Source: Lunularia cruciata
Taxonomy: Eukaryota > Streptophyta > Marchantiopsida > Lunulariales > Lunulariaceae
DNA length: 64,000 bases
Reading direction: 5' to 3'
Assembly (NCBI GenBank): GCA_948567375.1
Contig: OX419759.1
Span: 19,870,744-19,934,743, forward strand
Below the pieces are notes generated by a model. It was not told the origin of the DNA. It did not search any database and saw nothing but the letters and a program-made list of their open reading frames with translations. Positions 26,201-38,603 of the stretch are shown piece after piece; within the stretch, counting starts at the first letter, position 1; each line of letters starts with the position of its first letter. The translations under genes and the position numbers were made by a program.

Positions 26201-29200
26201 GCAAAAGTGGATCTTGGAATGAGATGATGGAAGAGATGAAAGTTAGAGTGCTCAAAGTAGCAGCTGAGAAAGTTAGAGAAAAGAGGCGCACTGCCTTGGA
26301 CGTCGGGAAATTCGAGTTCTGCAATGACCTGTACATTACACTGGGGGGAGTGATCTACGACACTTTGAAGGAGTTAATGGAGAAGGTGCATCCTTGTCAC
26401 CGTCCATGTGGACTAGCAAGTCGGACCCAATACGTCTCAAACTGTCTTGCTAGAGACGTCTTCATACGCCAGTCCTCATGACAACTGATAGTCAAGTCTT
26501 GAGATGATGAAGAGTCTCGTGTGTGCAGAAAAGAGAAAACAAGGAGCATGAACCTACAAAGGATGTTGATAGACTCAGATCACTGGCGGACGAATATGAG
26601 GTCGATGTCAACTAATCCACCTTTGCCTTGTAGACACAGTTTAGACTACATTAGCATTGAAGCTCCATGCGTTTCCCAACAGACACCATGGATCCCTTGA
26701 GCACAACTTTAAGTCTAAACACCAAAGATTGCTGATAGCACCTTGTCTTGTTAGCATTTCTATGGTTCAATTTATATTCGGACCTAAGTTTGAAATTTTG
26801 AATACAGCATTTACTATGGCACCTATTTGAGTTCGAAGCATGCCAGCTGTGGTATGATTCTTTGGCATCTGCATGGCCCTCCATTTCGAGAGAAATTTTG
26901 CTCAGTTAGACTAGTTGAGGAGAGGGAGGGACCCGTATAGTGCAGCTGCAGGCTTAAACTCTTGATTCACATTTTCCCTGTTCTAGTGATTCAGTCCTCT
27001 TTACTGCTATTGCCAGTAAAACTTGAATGGCGTGGGATGGCAGGCAACAGAAGACTATTTCAATGCATATAGATGCCACCAGGAGAGACTCAAGGGAGAC
27101 CGAATGAAAAATGCGAACTTGTGGTTTGAGTTTGGCTGCTTTTGTATGCGCGTAAGCAGAAATCTTTATCTTCCTTTCCACTAGAGTCTGGCTCGTTTAA
27201 GGAAACTGACAAGTCTCGTCTGTGTGTGCCCAGTCATTCGAGTTCGATTACCTGATTCGAATTTAGATGGATTTCGCTTCGTTATTTTTGTTGGTCTTCG
27301 GATCCTCACTTCCATCCAAGTGGGGTGGAGGTGCGTTTGGACTTACCTCCACTCTAAGAAACTCTCAGTCAAGGTAGCCTTGCCTGTTGAGTGGAAAACA
27401 ATGTATGTTGGGTGAGTTTGAGTTAAGGTTGGGCTCGGAATGCTTCCGACGGAGCTAAGAAGGACTCTCTCACTCTGTAGTTTGTAGCTCTTGCTTTCGC
27501 TGGATGCAGGTGAGGCCCAAAGATCATGGAAAAGCAGAGGAATGCTGGCGAGAGGCACTTACATTGAACAGAGAACACCTTCTGAGTTTGCAGGCATTAG
27601 GATGCCTTATGTGGCATCGGGGATATCTTACTCAAGCAGAAGTTCTTCTTAGGAGTGCTATAGATTCTCAAACACTGGAAGAGCACATCAGTTGGGTCAT
27701 TGTTAGCCAGGTAAAATTACACCAAGCGGAAGCAATAACATACTGCCCTACTAGCTCTACAACGCAATCGACTCAACAATTTTTACGGATGATTGCCAGG
27801 ACTTCAGAAACAGCCATATATATTTGACTGAAACCAATCGTTGTAGCCTGCAGCACTGCACTGTTCCTGTGCCGATCTACGACTGTAGAAGTCCTCTGGA
27901 GAACTAACAATTTCCTTAGGACAGATATATGCTGCACAGGGTAAAGTGGACAACGAGCGGGCATGTTTGCGGAGGGCTGAAGACAGCTACGAGATGAACC
28001 GAGAACGACGAAATTCTTACAGTTCACCGCATCAACTTCTCTCACCTTTGCTCCGATTCCCATTCAGCCTCGGCTATATAGTGCACAAAACAAGGAAAAG
28101 TAGCTCAGTTTTTATAGATGCTGCTTTGTTTCTGTTAGATGTGCACCTGCCAGTCGAGGCTGAGGCAATCATGAAGCTGGATTCTGATATATATTCCTGT
28201 ACTCTGGATAATAAGTGGTGTAAAGCAAGAGCTTGTGAGTTGAAGGGTGATTTAGAAGGGACAGAGAGTTGGACAAAAGAGGCGCTTGCTATTACTAAGG
28301 AGAATGCTATAACCTACCTTCTCATTGGACATTTTCGGTCCAGCTTTAAACCATCCATTGAAATACCAAAGGATCTGCAGCTTAGCCTCTACAAGGAAGC
28401 CATCAATGCATACTCCAAGGTAAACTCAAACTTGTAGTCCCTTGACCTTCTTGAATGTTCAATTAATGAATTCAGTAAAGCCTAAACCAGAAAATCAGTT
28501 GCATCGTACTCTTGATATTGTATGGGTGCTTCACTCATATTCTAAACCAAAAGTCAAAAAATTTGCGTAGATGACCGTATTTACGGTGCAGTAGAGATCA
28601 TGTACAGGATTCCACGTTCTACAGTATGTGTCGCTGACATTAAGCTACTCCTTGATGCACTTGGGCTCCAGTACCATAGATACCATGGCGTAAATAACGA
28701 CATGTATCAATATGTCTACCTGGATATGGGAAATGCCTACATGAAGCTCAGAGAATACGACGAAGCCCGAAAGATCTTTCTGAAAGCGTGCACCATAAAA
28801 CCAACTTGTCCAAGTTTCTGGTTGGCAGCCGGTTTGGCTTACTATGAGATGGGAGACTTGAAGCATGCGGAGTTAGCCTTGGTCGAAGGAAATGTTTTGG
28901 ACGTACAAAACTTCACAGTCTGGGCATATTTGACTCTTGTCTGCCTTCGAATGGGAAGAGACGAGGAAGCAGAAAACGCTTTTCAGCAAGCTTTGAAGAC
29001 AGCGATGGACCCAAAGTTGTTGGCAATCATAGCTGACCATTTTGCCAGTGTTGGAAACTTCAGGTATGTCTATCTCAGCCGCTCAATGACTACAGGCATC
29101 GGTGCTACGGTCTATTTCCTACAACTGATTAGTTCTGCTTGAGATGCACGTTGGGGTTAGCACGTCACTTCAGCTATGTCTTTCTCACTTGCTCAAGGAC

Positions 29201-29816
29201 TAGGGTAAAAAGGTTATGTAATTGCTACAGTTATTAGTTCTGAATTAGATGACATGCTGGGATTACCTCACCCCTCGTGGTCGGTACTTGGTACTGTGTC
29301 TTGCCGAATTCTAGTATGTTTACGATTCTATCCTTGGGCTCGTAGAGTATGCGCTTTACCTCTGTTCCTATGTGCTTCAGCTTGCCATCATCTTGAATAC
29401 TAGATGGAGATTCTATCCTTGGGCTCGTAGAGTATGCGCTTTACCTCTGTTCCTATGTGCTTCAGCTTGCCATCATCTTGAATACTAAATGGAACGTTAC
29501 TTTAGTACTAAAGCAGATCTTATCCCCAGTCAACAGCCACTTAAGACGCCGGTTGCAATGCAGGGATGCAGAGACTGCCTTGATAGAGTCCTTGACCTTG
29601 AAGGAGCAAAGTAGCGTGAGATTCTACAAAGCTGAAATGCACTACAAGACGGGAAAATTTTTGCAAGCCAAGAAAGATTACGAAATAGTAGTCAAACTGT
29701 CAGATGTACACGCTCAGGATCACGATATATCCATCTCTAGACTAGTGGAGTTACAGGATGTTGCAGAGACTACCCCCCTCCCTAAGTACTCACAGAAGCC
29801 GAACTACGAAGCCTGA
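23254..29816 (+). CDS. CFAP70: CFAP70-like cilia- and flagella-associated TPR protein (8 coding exons)
   Basis: Axonemal protein; in ciliated organisms CFAP70 associates with outer dynein arms and supports flagellar beating, so here it should act in sperm flagella. Coding exons: 23254-25592, 26154-26385, 26529-26600, 27044-27151, 27510-27710, 27925-28419, about 28672-29063, 29564-29816; consistent phases give about 1363 aa. The N-terminus (RHAIIVQVVGAENLW, residues about 28-42) resembles the C2-like start of CFAP70. Pro-rich segments follow, then Lys/Glu-rich linkers at about 260-310 and 370-410, and a coiled coil at about 477-521. Exons 4-8 encode TPR repeats (NLWFEFGCFCMR; KAEECWREALTLN; VYLDMGNAYMKLREYDEARK; AELALVEGNVLDVQNF; AEMHYKTGKFLQAKKDYE). 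The 3' end of exon 3 (26600 or 26609) and the acceptor of exon 7 (28672 or 28645) are the least certain. The only large protein-coding gene here with an intact reading frame. Confidence 0.85.
29324..29493. repeat. 85-bp tandem duplication in last CFAP70 intron
   Basis: Two adjacent copies starting GATTCTATCCTTGGGCTCG at 29324 and 29409 and ending AATACTA(G/A)ATGGA. They differ at only about one base, so the duplication is recent. It lies in the intron between exons 7 and 8 and leaves both splice sites untouched. Confidence 0.9.
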
Positions 29817-32800
29817 ACCTAACTCTAGTTGAAGTCCTTGCAGCAGAGAACGTTAGTTTTGAGAAAAGTTGGCAAGAGTCTCAAGAGGGAGAATGTACAT
29901 TTACAAACAGTTTAGAGAATTTCAGTCTTCTGTACCAAGATTGAGTGCAGAGCAATTTGAGATGTCTTTTCAGGGAATATTTATGAGTTCATGCGGTGAA
30001 ATAATTTAGTTGGTCATCAACAACCAGTAAGATAGAAAGGTCCTGTGCTCTTGGATTTACGAGAAGAACTAAAGGACTGGAATTGTTACTTCATACGACG
30101 CTTTCTTTCTTGATTGTCACGATCGAGAGCTAAAAGCAGAGTCGAGAGAAGTACACCACTGCTCACACCGTATTCCGCTAGGATAACCAAGTGAAGTATA
30201 CGAAGAATATTAAATTTTATAGCTGATGACTCTGTTTGACATGCACAAGAGATCATTCCTTTCAAGCTCTATAATTTTGTAGAAATGCACATGTAAAAAT
30301 GACAAATCAAATTTATAACTGTAGCTTCAGCAGAACTCTCTTTATAATTTCCTCTTAATTAAGAAATAAGATAGGCTTATGTATAAGCGGCATGCTTCGC
30401 TTCCCCGAATGTCCATCTTTTAGAGTCAATGTTTAGTGAATGTCTTTTAGAGTCTTTTAGAGACATGGTTCACATGTCTCTTTTATTGGTTTCTGAACTG
30501 CCGATGGCGAATCCAAATTGGTGAAGTGAGTGGTGATGTCGATGTTATCTGAGCATGTCATTGGATTGTTAACAGGAGGAAGAGCCTTTTAATCCGCATT
30601 CTTCAATTCGGCACTTTGCGGTGTATCAGATATCGGTTTGTGCCTTTAGAGACTCTAAATGAAACTCACAATGTACCCGGAGGAGGAGTTCACTTTAGTC
30701 ACTACAGTTGCAATTCTGTTTTGCGTGCTTTGATTATTAACCTCAGTTTCATGAATCAACTGAAATTGAGTTCCCCATCCGGTCTACCAGATCCAGGTGA
30801 CAATGCACAAGTTGGACATCAAAGTCGTAGACAGTATGAGTAATGCTTTAACTACGATATAATTGTGCACCTTCGCAGTTAATATTTCTGGATGAGCAAG
30901 ATATCATTCATCTCATCTATCTTGTTGACGCATATAATACTGCAAGAGCTAAAGTAACAGGTTCTGTTTCTCTTCACATTATTGCTTGTCACTTCTCTTT
31001 TCTCAGATTAGACTTACGTCCAACACTCACTTTAGCATGTGTTCTCCATAATCGTCAGAGAGAAATGTTATGAATGACAAACTTCAAGAGAGTACTGTAA
31101 TGAACCTGTAGTTTCTAGCGAGTCTTAAGGAGGTAGGTACCTTCTTGTTTCCATCATGTACAATTGAGAATCTAGGAGAAGTTGAACTAGAAGTTACCAG
31201 CGATGGAGGTGTTGTTAATGGAGGATGAAAGGAGTTTAAGGGTGAGAATCATAAATTCTACTCTATTACGGACTTCAAGTGTTGTGGATGAAAGAGTTAG
31301 AGAGAAAACACTGTGAAAACTCCCGTAAGACCCAAGGAGTTTAGGAGTTGACTCTGCCCATATGCATTCATGGGTGATCTTCGGATATGACTTGATTCTA
31401 ATTGTGCCTTGCAGTTGATTTAGCATCTGAGTTGCTAGTTGCCTCACACTCGTTTTGAATTCATTCAGATGGGATTTACAGTGAGAGAAAAATTACTCTA
31501 TTCGTCTCTATTATATAGTAGTTTCTCAACAAGTCTACTCATACTAGCGAAGATGTTGGGTCATCTTATCATCAGCTCTTCCCATGCTTCATTCCTTACT
31601 TCTATAAATAAGGCGTGACAACAAATCTATGAATAAATCTACTTAGCCAATCCTTCAAAAGGATGATGTTGATGTAGAAATCACTCAGCTCACGACGACA
31701 AGTCAGTCAAAGTGGGCACAACCCTGTTTTAACCTATCAATGAGCAACCTCGTAGAAATGCGAGGATTACTTTCCTCCTATCCATGAGAGAATTCAAGGT
31801 TTTGTCATGTCTTGAAAAGGCTAATAGCTATTTCAATGAGGTATGGAGAAAAGAAGTCGTCCAAGAATAAATATGAAACGAGGAAATTTGGAGCATCAAC
31901 TCTATATTTTTTTCTTTTTTCTTTTTGGTTTTCTGCAGGGCAAGATCGTCGTTACGAAATCTTCACAGAATTGAATCTAGTAATTTCCTAAATAAAATAC
32001 ACTCAACCCAAGAGTGATATAATAATCATTACAGAATTAATAGGATATGAGTTAGTTATAGATTTATTGATAAGAGCTTAATGAAAAGTTAGTCCTCTTG
32101 GTGGATTCTTTATAAAATTAATATTCTATTAAGCTATAAATTATCAACTGAATAACTAAATATATTTTTATATAATTATATCTAATTATATAATAAGGCT
32201 TATATCAATCTTATTTTTAATCATGTTTAAGTAGTGATTGGATATCCAGGAAAAAGAAGACAAATAATTTCTTAATAGACTACATGAAAAAATAGAAATT
32301 GTTGAAATATCACAATTGATTTAATAATTTATATGCTCAACTAGACGGGGCAAAAGCTAGAGTACTCGTAGGAAAGAGAGATGAAACTATTATAAGATTC
32401 TGAACTCTAAAACCAATTTTAGAGTATATTCTAGCTAATAATTGATAACAAGTTGAATTGTAATCAAGCAAATGATTAGTGTAAGTAGTGATACGGGTAT
32501 GATTCGTTCATACAGATATGTTGTAGTAGAATTGTTGACTGCAGAATATACGTATATATTTGAAGAAGACTTTTGTTGATAATATCTTCAATATACTCTA
32601 ACAATAAACTCATACTGTATTATGCTTTTACCTGAAATAACTCTGTATTTTTAGTTCTGGTACACTCATTATATTACTATTCGGCTTGAAACCTATATAA
32701 GGTGATTGAAAAATTATCTAGAGCTATTACAATTAACAATTATTTTCAAATTGTGAGTTAGTCACATAAATTAACTAAAAAATTTCATTTATATATAATA

Positions 32801-35800
32801 TCATCAACTCATTGTGTTTTTGGAAAGAACAAGATAGAAATTTTTCAGGTTTTATTTGGCATAATCTATACTTTCAGTGAATTTTTCATAGGGTATTTAA
32901 ATAATAAAAGAGTTCAATTGAGATGTTATAGGTATTTTTTAAGTAACTCGTCAAAAAATTTGTGAATAGCTCTATAATATTTTACAATGTAGGTTGTGAA
33001 ACTACTCATAAATATATGTGGTAAATATACTATGTTTATCCTTATAAGATACTTAAAAAGTGTGATAGTCAGCGATTCTTACAACTATAAAGGTATTCCA
33101 AGAGTTATAAGTAATTAACACACCTTTTGAATTTCAAATTTCACACATGCTTATTCCTACTCAATTTTTCCGCGTTATCATTACAAATATGAGTCACAAC
33201 CAAGGGAAATGGAAGTAGTATAAGTTGGTAATACAAATCTATAATTGTTGTATGGAACATTTGAATAGGAATAGGAAATTTGACATTCAAAACAGTATAT
33301 TAATCACTTTGTGACCACTGAAATACCTATAATATTCATGAGTGTTCTACTAGCATACATCATAAATATTTTATAAAAAATATAGCTACATGAATATTTT
33401 GGATAAAAATATAACATATTATGAAAAATTTACAGATCATTTATAATTAGTTGTATTGAATTGCTAAAATATCTATAGCACCTTATATAAATCTTTATTA
33501 TCTAGACACTCTATGCAATGTTGGTTGAAAGTTTAGGTATATGAAGCAATTATGTATACAATATTAATATCTTTCTCATATAATAGCTTTCTCAAAATAA
33601 AATAATTTTTAATATTATATATAATTTAAATTTAAATTTAATTTAAATTTATGATAAAAATTTATTCTCATTAGTCAAATAGATTAAAAAAATTGAAATA
33701 ATGTATAAAGAGTGTAGAGGAGATATGATCTAGTCTTCTTTACACCTTTTCTTGCTTGGCTAATTATAGTATTTTCAGAGTTGTATATTCTGATTTAACT
33801 TTTCCTTTCTTGATATAAATCCATTCCATGTGTATTATTTTCCCTGAATGTGAATCTTTTGCCTCAATTTTCACTTCCAATTCTTTAAGTTTCATTCACT
33901 TATTTTATTTGCCTTAATTTGTGTTAACTTGCAATGCACTTGAGATTCAATTTTACATGATTGGTAATACTGGTACAGAAAACAAAAAATAGTAATACTC
34001 ATTAAATTATAGTAACTCCATCTTTGTACCTTCTTTTGTCTCAAAATCCTCCAATAAGGTAGGAATAAGATAAAATGAGTTTTTTTCACTTATGAGAACT
34101 AACTCAACTTTTTCAAAACATTGTCCTTAATATTTAATTATTTTCTTATTATTCTCTTCCTTGAGAATTATCTTTATCAAGTTTTGGAGTTTAAGTATCA
34201 AGTACTCTATAAATATCTTCCACTATCTTTGACATCAGCATTGTATTGTTTCATAGTTACATTATTTGTTGTCAATATCAAGTAATATCAATTGTGGACT
34301 TCTCTTCACAAGATATTGTGATACAGACTTCATAAAATTCTCATAAATACCAAGGAGGAACAATATTTGCATATTTTCTAACAAGCCATCCATTTGATGA
34401 AAGTGAAAATAAAAATAATTTAATCTATTATCGATTATCTTCTATCTCTCTTGTATTCCCTTATCAACAACTCTTCCTATTTATTTCTCCATCCCTTAGA
34501 ATTTTTGTAAAAGATGATATAAAAATAAATCTCCTCTACAGTTGGTCTTCCTCACATATTTATTCTAGATTTTGTCTCCCCTTGAGTATTTAGTCATAAC
34601 TAAATATGAGGTCCTATATTGAAATTTGAATCCAATACTTCACTAGATATGTAGGATATGTAGTCATGTATTTGAAAGGTTACAGTTTTTATAAAGGTTT
34701 TATACAAGAACTCCCACAAATGTGGCTAACATGTTATGGATTTTCTATGTAATTTAAGATTTGAGCAGAACAACATGGTGCCTTATCGAATTATCTTTCT
34801 ATTTTTCATAAATTATCTCTCCATCTTTCTTACTTCATTCTTTTAGACTTGGCATATTTTTAAATACAGTTTGGAATGATAATATAAACTTGAGAAAGAG
34901 GAATGAAGGACACCATATTGAAGAGTGCTTTAAAACTCTAAAGATTTTTGTCAATGCCAATGATTTCATTACCTCTGCCTTCCATAAATTCTGATCATTC
35001 TCTTCTATGTATAGATCTGCAAATTAATCATTCCACCTCGCAAATTGTCTTGCAAACCGATCACTCTTGTAACAAATTGATCATAAATAAGCTTTCATGA
35101 ATCCCTTTACTTGACCTTATTTACTTTGGGTCTAAATTTCTTCAATACAACTTTGATCCTTTTCTAATTTTGAGCTTATATAATAACGGAGGAAAAAGAC
35201 CTACAGGAATATTAATCATCTCAATAGGTAATTCATTTTTTAATGTATACATATGTGTAATGATGATCATTCTTAGTCATTGATGAAAGACAAAATGAAA
35301 CTAAGTAAGCTCAAAAGCATTTTAAAACACACTCATTATTAATTTATAGTAATATTCCATTCCTCTGCAAATTTTGGATGGAGGTTAGTAAAATTTTTAC
35401 AATATTCATCCTAATACCATAACAATTCCGTAAATCTGGCAATTGAAACAACTGATATGCTATAAGGAGTCGTTTGGAGATCTACCAATTACACACACTA
35501 GTTACTTGTTTACTTAGTTTAACCTAGTACGATCTCATTGTATGTTTCAAAGGAGTTATATAGACCTACAAAACACCAACACAAACACATTGGATGCTCA
35601 CTTTGCACCAACCTTGTGCGGTTTAAATTATTTTTTTTAAATGTTTTCAGTCGCATTTTCACTTAGCATTGCATTTAAGGATAACTGAAACCTTAATACT
35701 TTGAACCTTTTCTTTTTTAAGAATAATAAAAAATTTAATATAATTTAACTTTAAATTAAAATAAAAAAATAATTTTAATTTGAAATAATTATATGTATTC

Positions 35801-36599
35801 CCTCTTCTCTTTTCTTTTCTTTTCCTTTGTCTGAATTTTTAATACAGTTTTTAGATATTTTTTTATCGTTTATACTTTTATTCTGAACCCAAAAATACTC
35901 TCACATGTTATATCCTCATGAGATAAAACTTTCTTACAATGGAAAATCTTAGGGTGCTTTTTCTATGAAAGGTTATTTTTTTTAAATGGGATAAAAAGTT
36001 TAAAACTATTGGCATCAAAATACTACTTTATATAGGATATCCGCTCAAAATAATATACTTAAGAAATCAAACGTATCTTACAGAGTAGAAGTAGTCATTA
36101 TCTGAATAAAATATTTCTTAAATTACTGTATTTAAACTATGTTGATTTATTTCTAGATAAACATTTTATTTAATAAAATTGAACTTTATTTAAATTTTAA
36201 TTGGTTTTTATAATATATTATGATACTAGTATACGTTTTTTCAATTAGAATCAGATTCTTTAAAAGGTTCATCACCTTACCTAGTTAATTTATTCATGTA
36301 AAGTTACATGCAGAAACAACTTCTATTTCTTTTTATTTGATATTTTTTATTCAATATAAGTTAGACTTCACATACGTGTGTAACATTGATATCTTACCTA
36401 CTCAACTCCACTACCCGGAATTTGTAAATGTGAGATTTTATAATATTTAGTACTAAAAAGATAATAAGAGTTAAAATATTTAATGTAAATAGGAAAACTG
36501 TAATGTTTGAGTACAAAATTTAATACTGCTAAAGGTCAATACCAATTAGATGGTTCCACTTGATATCATCTTCGATGTCGTTTATCTCATTCATACTTC
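29817..36599. other. CFAP70 3' flank, then long AT-rich gene desert
   Basis: The first few hundred bases probably include the CFAP70 3' UTR. From about 31.5 kb the sequence is strongly AT-rich, with T-rich and A-rich runs. ORFs at 30616-30843 (plus) and 31187-31447 (minus) have no motif I can name. The region resembles heavily decayed repeats but no family can be assigned by eye. Confidence 0.5.
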
Positions 36600-36785
36600 G
36601 GTGCGCTAATGCAGATTTCTCGTATCGATACTATTGGGTTTATCGATATTATGGGGCTTATCTCCATTTTACCAGGAATGTCATTCATAACCATTCTTAT
36701 CTGCGGTGCAAGAGGGCAGATATCTTATACCAATATTATTGGGACCTAGCACCATCTGGATCTTCCCATGTGTTCTACATGGTCG
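36600..36785 (+). mobile_element. Decayed 3' tail copies of the RT-type element
   Basis: Two consecutive degraded matches to the tail: 'gcagatttctcgtatcgatactattggg...ATGGGGCTTATCTCCATTTTACC' (36605-36672) and 'gtgcaagagggcagatatcttatacc...ATTATTGGGACC...TCTTCCCATG' (36705-36772). The match to the tail at 9375-9490 is clear but imperfect. Confidence 0.45.
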
Positions 36786-37925
36786 CATTTCCCATGTAAA
36801 TAAAATAATGTGAAGATAATTTCCTATATCGTCTTGTCTTATGTTCTAAAATAATAACAAGCAAATTTCACTAGTTCACAAACTAAAAATTAGATAAGTA
36901 TAATTTTTTTTTTTAAGATTGGAATATAATCAGATTGGAGGTTACGGAGTTTTTATTGATAATCAATCTACATGCCAAACATTTGAAACAGGATGAAGAG
37001 AAGACCTTTAACTCATATTCTTGTCCTTTTTCCGGTTTTATATAATCTTCTTTTTTCGATAAAAAAAATGTGTTTCCACGTTTGCACAATTTTCTTTCGG
37101 TTGAACAAAAAGTCCATACATTTATCCAAGACCCTGTCCACTTTTGTTGTGCATAAGTAATGTTCAAAAGGACAATATAACATCACCGACTGAGGTAATC
37201 AACATTTGCTTTGGGATGACCCAATTGAAGGTGGCAGGTGATTACGGAATGGTTCGTCCCACCTGTGGGCGTCATTGTTTCCTCTTCTGTTGGGTCCTTC
37301 GATGCTTTTGAAATTATCAATTGGCCTGTAGTTCAATCAGGGAGCCAGTTATCGTATCTGTCTCCAATTTCTCATTTCGATTGGCTTTCGTCACCTGCTG
37401 GAATGGGCTGTCAAGTATGAGATTGCCACCCATTTAACGCCTCAGATTCAAATACTTCAGGAGAATTCAGCACATGAATTTTTAAAGTTATATGCAATCT
37501 CAACTGCAATCCGCGGCTGCTACTGGGGGAAAGGGCACAGCCATGATTGCGGTGGGGACCTCGGCAGTGAGGGCCCCAAATTTGTTCCGCCTGTCCACGT
37601 ATAAGAGTGTTCACAAGTGAATTGTTTATCTTCCTTTCTTACGGCAGTCATCTAATCTTCCCTCATTAAGTCAGAACAGCGACTTATCCACACAATGAAG
37701 TACAGTGTTGCTATCGCCAGTAGCTCTTGAATTCCTCGTTTGCTTGAACTAAATCGAATTCCTGGATCCTGCTGGCCCTACACTCCCCTCTCTTCGATTG
37801 ACTTGAGTGCTTAGATACTGTCCTCGAGTAGCTTCACCCCTTAATCGACTACATTCCCCCATCAGTCTGGTCTAGGATCGTCACTATCATCATATGTTGT
37901 CTACTCACCTCAGTTTAGAATAACG
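36786..37925. other. Unassigned region, less AT-rich after 37.2 kb
   Basis: Composition rises in GC around 37.2 kb. Apart from the short ORF at 37492-37620 I see no coding signal that I can support. Confidence 0.4.
37492..37620 (+). CDS. Possible 42-aa small protein, unrecognised
   Basis: ATG-initiated short ORF reading MQSQLQSAAATGGKGTAMIA, then an Ala/Val-rich stretch and an Arg/Lys-containing C-terminus ending YKSVHK, stop TGA. The composition (Ala/Gly-rich start, then basic and hydrophobic residues) would fit a small organellar protein or an exon, and local GC is higher than in surrounding DNA. I do not recognise it and it may be chance. Confidence 0.2.
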   Translation: MQSQLQSAAATGGKGTAMIAVGTSAVRAPNLFRLSTYKSVHK

Positions 37926-38603
37926 ATTTCTTTTCTTCCATCCGCACTTTGGAGGTGGAGTAGATGCGTTCATCGGTGGCTGGGGCAATGTATTTGGACC
38001 ACACAGGATTCCCGTAGCCCACACGAGCTTCACAGATGCGTGAAGATGGAGTAGGATGGGTCTGCAACTCCGAATTGAAGGTGTGCAAGCCTTAAGCACA
38101 GAATAAACTGGTGTAAAAAGGCGTGCTTTGGGTTGGATTGGGGTGATTGATTGGTATTTGTTCGTCACGCTTAGTGACCCGAGAGTGCACTAAATGAAGG
38201 TGGGGAAGATCTGGAGAGTAGAATGGCGAGTAGTTCCTTTCCTCTCATTCAGGTTGGAATGTGAATTTCTTTTCTTCCATTCGCACTTTGAGGTGGGGTA
38301 GATTCGTTCATCGGTGGCTGGGGCAATGTATTTGGACCACAGGATATCTCCCCGTAGCCCACACGAACTTCACAAATGCGTGAAGATGGATGTAGGATGG
38401 GTCTGCAACTCCGAATTGAAGGTGTGCGAGCCTTGCACACAGAATAAACTGGTGTAAAAAGGCGTGCTTTGGGTTGGTTTGGGGTGATTGATTGGTATTT
38501 GTCCGTCACGCTTAGTGAACCGAGAGTGCACTAAATGAAGGTGGGGAAGATCTGGAGAGTAGAATGGCGAGTAGTTCCTTTCCTCTCATTCAGGTTGGAA
38601 TGT
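37926..38603. repeat. 339-bp tandem duplication
   Basis: Two adjacent direct copies (about 37926-38264 and 38265-38603), each from TTTCTTTTCTTCCAT(C/T)CGCAC to CATTCAGGTTGGAATGTG. They differ by a modest number of substitutions and small indels. The flanking sequence diverges at once on both sides. No coding function is supported; the ORFs on both strands are parallel in the two copies because of the duplication. Confidence 0.9.

Noticed and set aside
29324-29493. Tandem copies as a duplicated CFAP70 exon
   Set aside because: Neither copy keeps a TPR-like frame and both lie between a clear donor (29063) and acceptor (29563).
32000-36500. A possible organellar insertion because of the very high AT content
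   Set aside because: No organellar gene, tRNA or rRNA fragment recognised; composition alone is not evidence.
37905-38509. Two parallel ORFs on the minus strand (37905-38168 and 38249-38509)
   Set aside because: They are similar only because the DNA is tandemly duplicated; no domain and no codon-level conservation visible.
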